35,143 bases of DNA from Pelomyxa schiedti (lineage: Eukaryota > Evosea > Pelobiontida > Pelomyxidae), in the NCBI GenBank assembly GCA_020536535.1, contig JAHLWZ010000973.1:1-35143 (forward strand), written 5' to 3'. The translations under genes were made by a program, and so were the position numbers. Numbering within the stretch: the first letter of the stretch is position 1; each line of letters starts with the position of its first letter. The notes beneath the pieces are model-generated. The model saw only the letters and a list, made by a program, of their open reading frames with translations, had not been told where the DNA came from and ran no database searches. This document shows, one piece after another, positions 11,275 to 21,310 of the stretch.

Positions 11275-11927
11275 TCTTGTTTTCTCTTTATTTTTTGTAC
11301 AATAAATTCACAATTCAGAAACAAATTGCCTCAATTCAGGACCCGGCCTCCTGCAGCTTGAATTCTTATAGAGTAAATGGCACAGAAGTGGTCATGTCCA
11401 GATAAAATAGTGAACTTGAAAAACTTTGCAGCCATGCTTAACTTGAATTAAAGTCAGTAGAGGTGGTGGTACGAAAAAAAAAACCTGGTGTGCTTCATTC
11501 TGCACTTTGCCTTTGGTGTCTGGTAATTCTTGGATGGAGGTCAATACAATATTCATATAAACAGTTCATGAAACCTTTATTTATAACTTCTTGCCATGTT
11601 GCGTTTGCAGTAGAAAGTATGGAAATGGAAAATCGTTTTACTATATTTAGATATTAAAAAGAGTTTGGAAACACGATGGCACACTGTTTCGAGAAGTTAT
11701 CCTAATTTCAGCAATCTTAGTATCCTCTCTAATACCAAGTACAATTTCTTGGGGGTACATCCCAGTGGTAGTATAAAAAGTATCTGAAGAACTTTTTCTA
11801 TGAAGTTAAAAAAATATACAAACACCCATACACGGAATAACGAATATTACAATATACAACGCAATTTACAACCCAAAACTATGTAACCATCCCCTAAGTT
11901 TGAACTCGAAGGAGCACACAAGCACAC
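11275..11927. other. AT-rich intergenic stretch between convergent gene ends
   Basis: No convincing coding frame in 653 bp. It begins with the PAAF1 3' untranslated region, which has an AATAAA polyadenylation signal at 11301-11306, and ends at the stop codon of a minus-strand exon. Short open frames here lack domain features and splice support. Confidence 0.6.
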
Positions 11928-12341
11928 TTACTTTGTGAGCGCATGAGCAGGAGGGTGCTTCAGGTCATGCGAAGTTGCAACCACGTCCATCACCGAGGGC
12001 GATGATGCCACCCACTTATCCAGAGTCACAGCAGGGGACCCACCACCAGTGTTGGTGCCTCCTCCTGATGGCATTGATGCATTATTGGGCTGCCTACCGC
12101 TCCTGTTCGTTTTGTTCCATGTTACATCACCAATACATATGGGCAGTCTTTAAATCAAGAATGGTGAGGCACCGTACCTCATTTCTATGTGGTGGTGTTG
12201 TTTAGCTTGGGCAAGAGAACCGGGAATTCGGATTTCGTGGAAACTATCAGACTGGTGGTGACCATTGCGAAATGACCGAGTGGGAAGAGATGATGACGGC
12301 GGTACTGGGCGGTGGCGAAACCGAGGCCACGACCGGCCCAT
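11928..12341 (-). CDS. Hypothetical protein, C-terminal exons only moderately supported
   Basis: The last exon (12102-11928) reads naturally on the minus strand (VTLDKWVASSPSVMDVV, ending in ALTK and a stop). It joins in phase to 12178 and upstream through a 75-nt intron (12103-12177, GTACGG...AACAG). With the ATG at 12341 this gives about 112 residues. Upstream the frame enters the GC-rich block also used by the plus-strand gene that I start at 12272, so one of the two 5' ends is wrong. No family recognised. Confidence 0.4.
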
Positions 12342-15300
12342 TGCCCCCCGTGTGCAACAGGTGCGAGCACGACGCAGACCCGACGTGGTGCCACATCTGG
12401 CGCCAGGCGAGCCAGGTAGCACCCACGGCCGTTGTCGCCGACCCGCAAGGGGGGCGAAGGCTCGGCGCGCAGGGGGAGGGGAAGGAGGCGGCCTCCGGGC
12501 CGTGCGGCGGCGGCGACCCAGCGAGGCCGGGCGGGGCAGGCGCGGCGGGGAGCGGGAGGCAGGGAGGGGGGTGGCCCGCGATGGCGTGGTGGGAGGACGC
12601 GTGTGCGGTGGCGTCGAGTACCGGGATGTGGAGGGTGAGGCAGCGCGCTGTGGTCTTGTGCCACGTCACTTTGTGCCACGTCACTTTGTGCCTTTGTATT
12701 TTAACCCTCTCTCTCTCTCTCTCACACCTACCACCCCCTTTTGGTGTTGGGGTTTTTTTTTTTCTTCTTCTTCTTGAGACCGTCCCTTCTATGCTGTAGT
12801 TGTTGGTGTTCTATCTTTGGAAAGTAAATTGGGTTTCCTAGGGGAATCTGCTGCAGTCGAGATTGACATTGCAGCCCATGCAGCCGTTATTAGAACTGGG
12901 TGCTTTTGTGTACTTGATCTCCACTCACAGGTCAGGTTGGCTGCATATCGTTTGCTGTTGGATCATGGATTGGCCACATGTTCATCTGCCACAAAGGGCG
13001 TCCATGCTCCACAATTACAAGAAGCGGCCACTAAAGAAACTGCATACCTGGAACAACACAGTGCGAAACTCTCCCTTGAAGTGGAAGCAAGCTTGCTACT
13101 TGGTCTAGTGGATGAGGATGAAGATGTTAGAAGGATATGTAAGAAGAGCGAAGACAGCCTTACTGCTATGATAGGACAGCACACATTTACAGTGTGTCTA
13201 TAGGTGTATTTCTTTTACTTACTGTTGGCAGCTACTGGATTACTTACTTACCGAGTTGGCTTCACCGCCAAGTTGCGTGTGGTCCCACACTTATTCCCCA
13301 CTTAGAAAGTATGTGAGAGCACTTTACATGGCTCTCTCACTTTCAGGCCTCGAAAAAACGTGGGGATCTATGGCAACAAACAAACTCCAAGCGATTTTCA
13401 CCACCCTCAGGAGTGTCAGCACCCAAAGTAAAGAAAAAAAAAAACCAGAAGAAAATACTGATGATACATAAAAAAAAAAAGAGGGAATCACCGCTGAGGA
13501 CCTCAAGCTTTCTCTAAAGTATATCTCAAAAGTAGCAGCTGCCCCGTTGCTGCAGAGTCTTACAATAATGTTGGTTGGATCATTATGATATTACATCAGA
13601 AAACAAAAATAGTCAATTACATACTAATCCCATCTGCAGCAGGATCAAGCAACTGATGGTTTGGATGTAGAGCTCCTGGATTTTTACATACAAGCAGTGC
13701 CCTTGGTTACACCCATCTCTACCCTGCTGCTTGATATCATCCACCTTTGCTGCAAACACGTATCTGTCAAGGAAGAGTTCAAAAATATCGAGGACAGGAA
13801 AATCTATGACCCTGAACGATACAACAAAGAACTTCCAGTATTACAAAAAATTGTATCCAACACAGAGCACATCCTGAGTTTGATGAAATCCCTTCTTTTA
13901 GTCATACAGCCTTCTGCAAATGTCTTTTCCTTACCAAAGTAATACGCAGTAACTTGCAACAGGAATCTACTTCAGTACTTTTGGATTGCGTGGTTGTCTG
14001 TGCACCCTATGCATACTCGTCCACTTTTTTCTGGAGTGGGGTACAGATGCAACAATCTGCTACAGGTTGGGTCATTTCCTTCCTCCTCTTGGGATTAAGT
14101 GCACCAGAGGTGTCCAAATTGGCTGCAGCAGCTACAGGGTGCACTCTTGGAGCCTTTGTCAGTACGCATTTCAATATCATCCACGGCAAGCTTGGACCTT
14201 ACATTCAAGATTATGCATGCAATATTTCTGTTATTGGGTTCACTTGGCTTGTGACTCAAGTCCAGGTTACCCACTTCTCTCCAACTCCTCCAAACTCTAA
14301 CGGGCAGAAGCACCCTCTTTTCTCTTCTTTAGCCGATAATTGTGTGAATCATGCCAAAGCATTATTGATGGATCACCGTCCACTCTATAATATTCTTGGA
14401 TCTCAGTTGGCTGTTCACTTGTGTTACAATGTATCTGCTGTTGAACTGCGATTTTTCTCAAAATCCATGGCTGAGGTCTGCCAACTATTTAAACCTGAAA
14501 ATGGTTAACGATTTAAGGCAGTGGAGAGCTCTATGTGTGTAGCCAGAGAGGAAGTTTGTGCCCTAGTGCTCCCCATGGCACTTCAAGTTTTCCACATTTT
14601 AGAGCCAACGCCCACAGCCACCATTTGGGAAATAACCTTAGAAAAATGGACAGAAACAATCAGACTTACAGTTGATGCCTCATGCCGCCGGGTAAAGCGC
14701 TTATTGTTGACCGACTCGCCATTAATATTCATATACAGCTTTACATGAAGTACTATGTTATCTTATTGAAATACATGGGAATCTGCTCAGTTTCCCACCT
14801 GAAGGTTCACTTCACTTCAAAGCTATGGATCCCTTAAACATTTTTAGGCCATTTTTGATGTTTTAGATGGTGCGGCTCTGAATGTTGACAGTGAATTGAC
14901 TACCAGTATACTACTCTGCCTCAAAGTTCTTGTTTCCACATGTTATATGAGGTTCGATTGTGAAACATTCACCAAGTCACACTAACTGTAAACAGAGTTT
15001 CCTGTCATGCACCAGTTATTTTTAGAATTCTCTCCCGTCTTTGGTATAACGAGTACCCACACACTACCGCGATTGAACCTGAGATAAGGCTGGTTTGTAT
15101 GGCTCTACAATCGTGTTGCTCTGGAGTGGCAGTTCAAGTACGACTATTTGAACCTCTCAAACCAACTCATGTACCCCCTAGGAGTTAATTGATAAAGCAG
15201 TTCCCTATAAAGACCTTGCCGGTTTAAGTACTATTCTATCCACACCACAACACACAACTGCAACCTCTGATAATTCCTTGTACTGCTGCACAGTACACAC

Positions 15301-15352
15301 ACTATCCAAAACGGCATGGTGCTCTGTTTGTGGTGTGCGCAAAGGAAACTAG
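12272..15352 (+). CDS. Large helical-repeat-like protein of unknown function
   Basis: The 3' part is a consistent chain of exons: 12825-13191, 13232-13312, 13347-13427, 13484-13573, 13643-13921, 13963-14475, 14518-14691, 14739-14804, 14848-14951, 14996-15137, 15182-15352 (about 690 codons). All phases agree and introns are 34-69 nt. The protein is rich in amphipathic Leu-containing segments (VRLAAYRLLLDHGL, LDFYIQAVPLVTPIS, LLLGLSAPEVSKLAA) that look like HEAT/armadillo helices. The C-terminus has Cys pairs (YCCTV, WCSVCG). The 5' end is unresolved: a GC-rich exon beginning at ATG 12272 (MTEWEEMMTAV, then VCNRCEHDADPTWCHIW) ends near a strong donor at 12635 (GTGAGG), but the join to 12825 works only with an extra internal intron (12416-12449). 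I do not recognise the family. A polyadenylation signal AATAAA lies at 15358-15363. Confidence 0.6.
12658..12692. repeat. 15-bp tandem repeat, 2.3 copies
   Basis: GTGCCACGTCACTTT occurs twice in tandem and is followed by GTGCC. It lies just after the GC-rich block, probably in an intron or leader. Confidence 0.9.
12707..12723. repeat. CT microsatellite
   Basis: An uninterrupted CT run, followed 30 bp later by long T and TTC runs. In the plus-strand model it is intronic pyrimidine-rich sequence ahead of an acceptor. Confidence 0.85.
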
Positions 15353-15357
15353 AAGCT

Positions 15358-15363
15358 AATAAA
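15358..15363 (+). other. Polyadenylation signal
   Basis: AATAAA six bases after the stop of the plus-strand helical-repeat gene, in the 127-bp gap between two convergent genes. Confidence 0.5.
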
Positions 15364-15479
15364 AAAGAGGGATCATTCCCAAAACTCACAAATATTGTTT
15401 TTGTGTACCACTATTAATACAATCATATTAATTAATTAGCTGTCAAACTAGAGATGATATCAGGCTTGAGCCGAGTCGC

Positions 15480-18095
15480 CTAGCTGCTCACTTCTGTGTC
15501 ACAGGGTAACAACTCATGGAGGTTCTGAGCTAAAGGAACCAGGTTGGAATGCTTCTCCAGTGATTCAATGAGTTTCGTTGGGTGTGACAGCTGGGTACCA
15601 GAGACTACGGCATTGATGAGAGTCAGAGCGCAAAGGCGGAGCGTTTGAGTAGAGGTTGTGGAAAAGTGGGTGGCTGTGGATGTGGAGGTGGACGTGGACG
15701 CGGATGTGGATGTGGATGTGGATGTGGAAGTGGATATTGTTGAGGTAGACTCTTCGGTGGTATTAGGGGCAGAAAATGAGGCTATTGCCTCAGTCTGGGC
15801 GTTGGAGCTTTCTTCTTCAGTAACCCCTGGGGATGGGGTACAGGCCCGTACAATGAAGGAATTGCCAGGACGGGGTGTGGAGGGTGGGGAGGGTGATGAG
15901 GAAGGTGAGGGTGGTGATGGTGATGGTTGGTCATCGACACTGATGGCAATTGTGGTCATGTTGGACAGCAGTGCCGGAATGGCCGACTCCGATTTTAATC
16001 GTGCTGCGGGCGTGTGTTGGACAATAGTATGGACCAGTTTCACAAGTGCAAAGCGGTGGAGGAACGGAGTAGAATTCGGCTCTTCTGCAGCTGTCTTAAT
16101 AAACTGCGTGAGACAGGGTAAATTTGCTAGGAGTACAGGGGCAACTTCGTCAGTTCGTATTGCAGTAAAAAGGGATAACGAATGGATATATCTGCTGAGT
16201 CAGAGTGAGATTGCGGGTCCTAGTGAGTTTGAAATGATACCAGATATTGAAGGAGGAAAGGCGACTGCATAGCAAAGAGGCTATCTCAGCAGCTTCAGGT
16301 ACGTCAACAGAGCTACAAGATGAAGTAGCTTGTGATGACATGCACAAAATATTGAATTCTCCCCACAGAGCGACCTGTGCTTGCTGAGTTGGCGTCGGTG
16401 TGGTACGGAAGCCAGGTTCGACGCGTTGTGATACAGGAGGCTGTGGTGGCACATGGGTAGTACATTGCTTTCTGACATGAATAGAAATAGTAGAATGAAG
16501 TAATGTCTCTAACGCAGTAACGGCTAACATAGCGCATGGAGCATTTGTTTCTAGTGCTGTTTTTACCACACCACTGCAGGATCTACATAGGAGCCCAGAA
16601 AATGCCGGTTGCGAGTTCAATATAGCTAGATGAGAGAATAGGGTTGTAGGATCCCAATTTGGTGACACAGAGGAATTTTTTGATTCTGTTTCATCCTTTA
16701 ATCGGGCACATAGACACCCAAGGGACTCAGAAATCCGATTTACGACTGGTTTTGTTTCTGCTGGGAAATCACGGGTAATATTACAGATCAAATTCATTAC
16801 AGTAAACACAAGCTGAGATTCCCAGGGGTACAGTAGTATAGCATGCCACATTTCGTTTAGAATAGGGAGGCAAAGAGATATGGTTCCCGTAATTCCGTTC
16901 GAGGAACAAACTCGCACAAACTCGGCAGCTAGTTGGAGAACCCGATCTCTGTCAGAGTGTTTGCAGCGGCTCTTGGGTGTAAAAGGAGTATTAATACTGC
17001 TAGGAAAATATGCCCCTCTTCCACAAACTCGTGCCAAGACAGCGGATATTTGCTCAACTTTTTGTGTAAACTCAGCATTGTTGTTAACCATGTATCCACA
17101 AACATCGGGTGCAATCTTTAAGAAAAGGAAGCACAGGTCTTGAGCGCTGTGTGAGCGTAAGATTGTTGCCCTTGTCCAAATTTCTGGCAGAACTTCGTCG
17201 AGACCAAGAAGTATGGAAAGCTTTGGTTGGCGACCAGCATTACACATGTTTTGTACTGCACGTACTAGAGCCATTATGGCAATCGTAACGGATGAATGAG
17301 CTGGTGGGCCGTAATTGGGGATACCACTATCACATTTCAGGTCCAAAGAACTACGCAAGGAAAGCCAGCAGGACTGTAGTACATATTGATCAGTTGTGCC
17401 AAGCATGTCACACATGGTCCAAATATCAACCAGACCTGGAAGATGCTGCGAGTGGCCACGCAATGCATAGCTGCACAAAGTAGGCCTTTTTGCAATAAAA
17501 GCCAGTGCTTTGAAACAGTGGTGAAGAAAGAGGCTTTCCAAACAAAGTCCACAAATCCTATGAGGAAAAACAACAATAAAGAAATTAGTTTTAGTTGCCA
17601 TAAAAAGGTGAATAAATACATTGCACGTGTATCTGGAGACATAGCTCTTTTATTCCTGAAAATTTGCATTATAATAGAGTGTGACTCCACTCCCAGACTG
17701 GGTATTGCTAATGACACAAGCTCAAACATATGCCAGTCCAGTAATTGCTCATCCAAAACAGCAACACCAATGCAATCGACTTTGGGTTGCTGCGGTGGTC
17801 TACATATTATTTTACTATTTGACTTTCGATTAAAACGATTTTCTGGGGCAAAACAAAACCCAAAAAAAAAACCCAAAAAACGAAACACAAAACAAGCGTA
17901 CAGCTCATAGAATAATGAAAACATAATATACTTGGGGGCTTTGGGATTAAGAGGCCGGACGACCGGCAGTCCCACGACTTGGTCCAGCATCCTGCGCATA
18001 ACAGACCTCCTAACCTCGTCCTCAGGAGATGCCAACGCATTAACCACCGAGGCACTCCCCTGCATACTTCTTTGCATAAAGCACACTTCACTCAT
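15480..18095 (-). CDS. Large hypothetical protein with Ser/Thr-rich linker
   Basis: Four exons on the minus strand: 18095-17932, 17799-17620, 17557-16241, 16194-15480; 2376 nt, 791 residues, every phase consistent. The N-terminal two thirds look all-helical (LQLAAEFVRVCSS, FTVMNLICNITRDF, LAVTALETLLHSTI), as in HEAT/ARM proteins. Near residues 640-710 is a Pro/Ser then Ser/Thr linker coded by a GTGGAT-type hexamer repeat on the plus strand (15672-15734). A short helical tail ends the protein. I do not recognise the family. It is convergent with the plus-strand gene ending at 15352, which is also helical-looking, but I see no sequence similarity between them. Confidence 0.7.
15672..15734 (-). 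repeat. Hexanucleotide repeat coding Ser-Thr runs
   Basis: Imperfect GTGGAT/GTGGAC units on the plus strand. On the minus strand they code alternating Ser and Thr in the linker of the 791-residue protein. Confidence 0.85.
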
Positions 18096-18379
18096 TTCGG
18101 CTTACTATTAGCACATACACCACACCGGGCGTTGGTTTCGTTGTTGCGCGTTTGGTTATTGGGGTTATGTTCTTCGGATATCAAACGCAAATTAAAGTTT
18201 GCGGAACAGATCTCGGAGCCAATTTGCTTGGGATGTCCAGTGGTGAGAATCAAATCTTTCACGCCATATGAAGGGTGAGATTACTCGATATGTGAACGTG
18301 GACGTTTCTGATTGCCATTTCGAGCTCAAGGGACAGAACGGGAGTGGACTTGAAGCACGCGAAAGGGAATTGTTCATAT
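18096..18379. other. Intergenic stretch between two minus-strand genes
   Basis: It contains short plus-strand frames, the best starting at ATG 18268 (MKGEITRYVNVDVSD...), but that frame continues only by reading antisense through the SEL1-repeat gene. It should hold the promoter of the gene starting at 18095. Confidence 0.45.
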
Positions 18380-19993
18380 TTACAGGCCCGCTCCATGTTG
18401 TTCAACAACAGGATGGGTGTCCTCGTCCGGTTCTGCTTCCATATCATGCTCATCATCCTCATCTATGGGAGGAGGTTCTTCATCTTCATCCTCATCCTCA
18501 TCCTCATCTTCTTCGTCTTCGTCATCAACATCCTCATCACTGGTTGCATCAACACAGTATCCATCTGGATTGGTTCCGCACCACTTGTGCAGAATTTCGC
18601 GTGCGCCATTGGCTTTTTCGGCATAGGCCATCCGCATTTGACGAACAGCTTCCCGGTAGTCCCAGGTTACACCTTGCGCAAAGCGGTAACACAAAGCAAA
18701 GTTCAGGGCACCAATTCCATTTCGCTGTGCTGAAGAGTGCCCATATAGCTCAGCAGCTTTTTTGGTATCCTAACGGTAAGTTAGTGCTGTTTGACCCTTG
18801 CATTTTAGCCGACTTTAGTCACACCAGAACCAGTTTGATAGCACCAACCAAGGTTTGATTGGGCAACTGAACTTCCTTGATAAGCAGCAATAGAATACAA
18901 TCTGGCAGCTTCTGTTTGATCCTTTTCAACTCCTTTTCCATTGGCGTAGCACCAACCTTGAGAGAGATCAGCACTTACACATGTACGGTTATTACCTAGG
19001 TTGCATGCGCTTTCAGCAATTCCGAGCTCATATGCCTTCCTAAGAAGATATTAAATGAAATGCTCCAACTAAAAATGACAAACTTAAATAATGCAACCGC
19101 TCTCGCTGGATCGGCAGCAACTCCTGTGCCGTTTTTATAACAGAGTCCTTTGTGGAATGGCCATGAAAAAAAGATTTAACGGGAGCAGCACAAATTACCA
19201 AGGTTACTGAGGGAACTAGAATCGCCATTGGCAACAGCTGCGGTATAGAGCTCAACTGCCTTAGTAGGGTCTAAAGGAACTCCTGCTGCATGCTCATAGC
19301 ACCACCCTGTTTCATTAAATATAAGTTGGGACTTTTTCTTCTGTTATGGGAGGAAACCCAAGTTAAATTGAGCATCAGCTAAATTTTTATCAGCACCGTA
19401 TTGAAACAATTCACTGGCCTTCTTCATGTCTTGAACACCTTGGGTACCTATTCCATGCTATTGGATATAAATGCCTATGAATCATTTTGAGAGGACATGC
19501 CTTCATGCATAACGCCAGGAAATAAGCATGGTATGGAGAAACAGTGCAACCTGCAGTGAGTACTGCACAAGCCTCTAGCTGTCTGGAAAGAGGGGCACTC
19601 ATGGCCAGCCCCAAAAGGGCCCCACGGGGATTCACAGTTGTAGGCATGAGGTCCATCATTGTACCACGGTGATGACTACACCACAAGGGCTCCGTCAGCA
19701 TGAATCAAGGAACAAAAAAGCCAGAACCTGTACAAGTTACGCAAGACCAATGTAGCCAGAACATTGTTCTTGTCACAGGCCAGTCTCATTCTCAATGTTG
19801 CACGTGCTGCAAACGGGTCCTTATCAATCATTTTTATCCAAGCGCTTACGTCTGCCAAAGGGCAAAAAAAAAAAAAAAACCAGTCAGTTTGGCCGCGCAA
19901 TCGTCGGCTTTGCAAAGCCGACAAACTACTACCGTCGTTAGGCCACCTATCTACAACAACGGCACCACGTTGACCAATAACAACAGCATCCAT
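18380..19993 (-). CDS. SEL1-like repeat protein with acidic C-terminus
   Basis: Nine exons on the minus strand: 19993-19881, 19844-19728, 19675-19501, 19457-19358, 19306-19199, 19147-19084, 19039-18996, 18956-18814, 18769-18380; 1254 nt, 417 residues. SEL1-like TPR units are clear: NLGWCYEHAAGVPLDPTKAV, LCYKNGTGVAADPARAV, GWCYANGKGVEKDQTEAA, CYQTGSGVTKDTKKAAEL and CYRFAQGVTWDYREAV. The last 50 residues are mostly Asp and Glu. SEL1 repeats form superhelical scaffolds for protein complexes (as in ERAD Sel1/Hrd3 or bacterial adaptors). No signal peptide or membrane segment is seen here, so ERAD function is not implied. The first intron (19880-19845) is nearly all T on the coding strand. The intron at 19500-19458 is GC-AG. 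Confidence 0.82.
19458..19500 (-). other. GC-AG intron in the SEL1-repeat gene
   Basis: On the minus strand the exon ends ATGAAG and is followed by GCATGT, with acceptor CCAATAG 43 nt later. Splicing restores LALCMK/HGIGTQG, a normal SEL1 turn. The GT two bases on gives the wrong frame. Confidence 0.6.
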
Positions 19994-20115
19994 TGGAACC
20001 GCAGCCAGCCCCACACAACGGCTTTTTTTTTATTTTTATTTAACAGATCGTGTGGCCAGGTGTGATGAAGTCGACCCTGCGCCACACGCGCCGTTTGGAA
20101 TATGAATTATGGTGT

Positions 20116-21240
20116 CTAGAAGAGAGACCGGCGTTGGTTGATGCAGAATTCAGACGAGAGTGACACAGAGAGAACCACGAAACCAGAGAACGCCTCTGTG
20201 ACACTCAAAGTATCGCCTCTTCTTGTGAGTAGGAAGCCCGACCCCGCATAGATAATGCAATCTCCAGGGGTCTCACTAACCTTCAGTGGGGTGGTGAGGT
20301 TGTTGCAATTCCATAATTCAAGGGTCCCACGTGGATAGGCAGTGTTTGAGGGTTCCTGGACGTGAGTGCAGAAGACACAACTGTTCAGTTGAGAGAGTGC
20401 GCAGATTCCCCTGCGAAGCAGCGTCACTTTGCCACTGGAAAGTTCAACGTGGAACACTCTGGCCCTATAACCAGCCATGAGGGTAATTGTACCATCGCAT
20501 CGCCTGAAGGGCAGTAATACAGGCGGCATCAAAAGATAGTCGGCCAAGAAACCGGCCTCCTGGTCGCTGTGAACCTCTGTCACACTCACAAGGCGAAGGC
20601 GTTTCTCAGAGAATGTCCTCTGAATGTCAATTACAGCGACAATCACCGGCTCTGACCCTCTACGAGAGCAGAGAACTACGTGATCAGGGAGGTACTTGGA
20701 CCAAGCGAGCACTTTGAGCTGCACATCGAGGTCCGTTATTGCGACCTCGACCATGGAGGAAGGGGGGTCGCTACAAGTCAAGTCCCACACTTCCAACTTG
20801 CTGGCGCTGATCCGAACCTTCCACTTCTCGTTGTTGGTCGACAGACGCTCGCACCAAAGAGCCGGCCCAGTCCACCGGTGCACATTCCCAAGAGCCAAGA
20901 CGCCGGCCCCGTACCCGGGAACAGGAATCTCGTCTCTCTGGTCCAAGGAGCACCACGCCTCGAGGGACGGTGCGTGGGTGACGCCCAGCAGCGCGGGAGA
21001 CACGCCAAACGCCAGGAACCCGTGGTGGTCGTCGTCCCCCTTCCCGGCGATGCGCACCAGGAGCCTGGCCGCCCCGCACGCGTCTCGTATCAGCCGCACG
21101 AGCCCGGGGTCGCCCGCCCACAGGCGCCGGGCCGGGCTCGAGGCACCACACCGCCCGTGGCTCGCGGACGCGAACGCCGTCAGCTGTTGCTGTGCGTCCA
21201 AGGTCGCGGTGGTTCGTGTCAGGTGGGGTCGATTGCTCAT
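20116..21240 (-). CDS. Intronless hypothetical protein, beta-propeller-like
   Basis: A single open frame of 374 codons from ATG 21240 (MSNRPHLTRT...) to the stop at 20116. An upstream in-frame Met at 21381 would overlap the divergent BBS5 gene and is disfavoured. The protein opens with GDPGLVRLIRDACGAARLLV in a GC-rich stretch and continues with repeated beta-rich segments ending in short motifs such as LEVWDL, GTLELWNCN and VVLSVS. This is the pattern of a large lineage-specific family I recall from Pelomyxa; I know of no function. It is unusual here for having no intron. Confidence 0.7.
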   Translation of the reverse strand: MSNRPHLTRTTATLDAQQQLTAFASASHGRCGASSPARRLWAGDPGLVRLIRDACGAARLLVRIAGKGDDDHHGFLAFGVSPALLGVTHAPSLEAWCSLDQRDEIPVPGYGAGVLALGNVHRWTGPALWCERLSTNNEKWKVRISASKLEVWDLTCSDPPSSMVEVAITDLDVQLKVLAWSKYLPDHVVLCSRRGSEPVIVAVIDIQRTFSEKRLRLVSVTEVHSDQEAGFLADYLLMPPVLLPFRRCDGTITLMAGYRARVFHVELSSGKVTLLRRGICALSQLNSCVFCTHVQEPSNTAYPRGTLELWNCNNLTTPLKVSETPGDCIIYAGSGFLLTRRGDTLSVTEAFSGFVVLSVSLSSEFCINQRRSLF

Positions 21241-21310
21241 TCCGATTTGAACGGTTGATGAAAGTTGGTAAGTTTGTACTTCCGTGAAGGAGACAAGCAA
21301 TAAACCGTGA
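21241..21310. promoter_or_regulatory. 70-bp divergent promoter interval
   Basis: Only 70 bp separate the ATG of the minus-strand propeller-like gene (21240) from the ATG of BBS5 (21311). It must hold both transcription starts or share them with coding sequence. I see no clear TATA box. Confidence 0.5.

Noticed and set aside
12265-12777. Arg-rich 170-codon plus-strand frame.
   Set aside because: Composition is that of a GC-rich shadow frame and no domain is visible; it was considered only as a possible 5' exon because one splice phase fits.
15658-16272. Plus-strand frame rich in Val-Asp repeats.
   Set aside because: Antisense of the Ser/Thr linker of the minus-strand 791-residue gene, whose four exons are phase-consistent.
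18268-18858. Plus-strand 196-codon frame starting MKGEITRYVNVDV.
   Set aside because: After the first 40 codons it is simply antisense (His/Pro-rich) to the acidic tail of the SEL1-repeat gene.
20680-21258. Two long plus-strand frames near 20.7-21.25 kb.
   Set aside because: Antisense of the intronless minus-strand gene, caused by its GC-rich 5' half.
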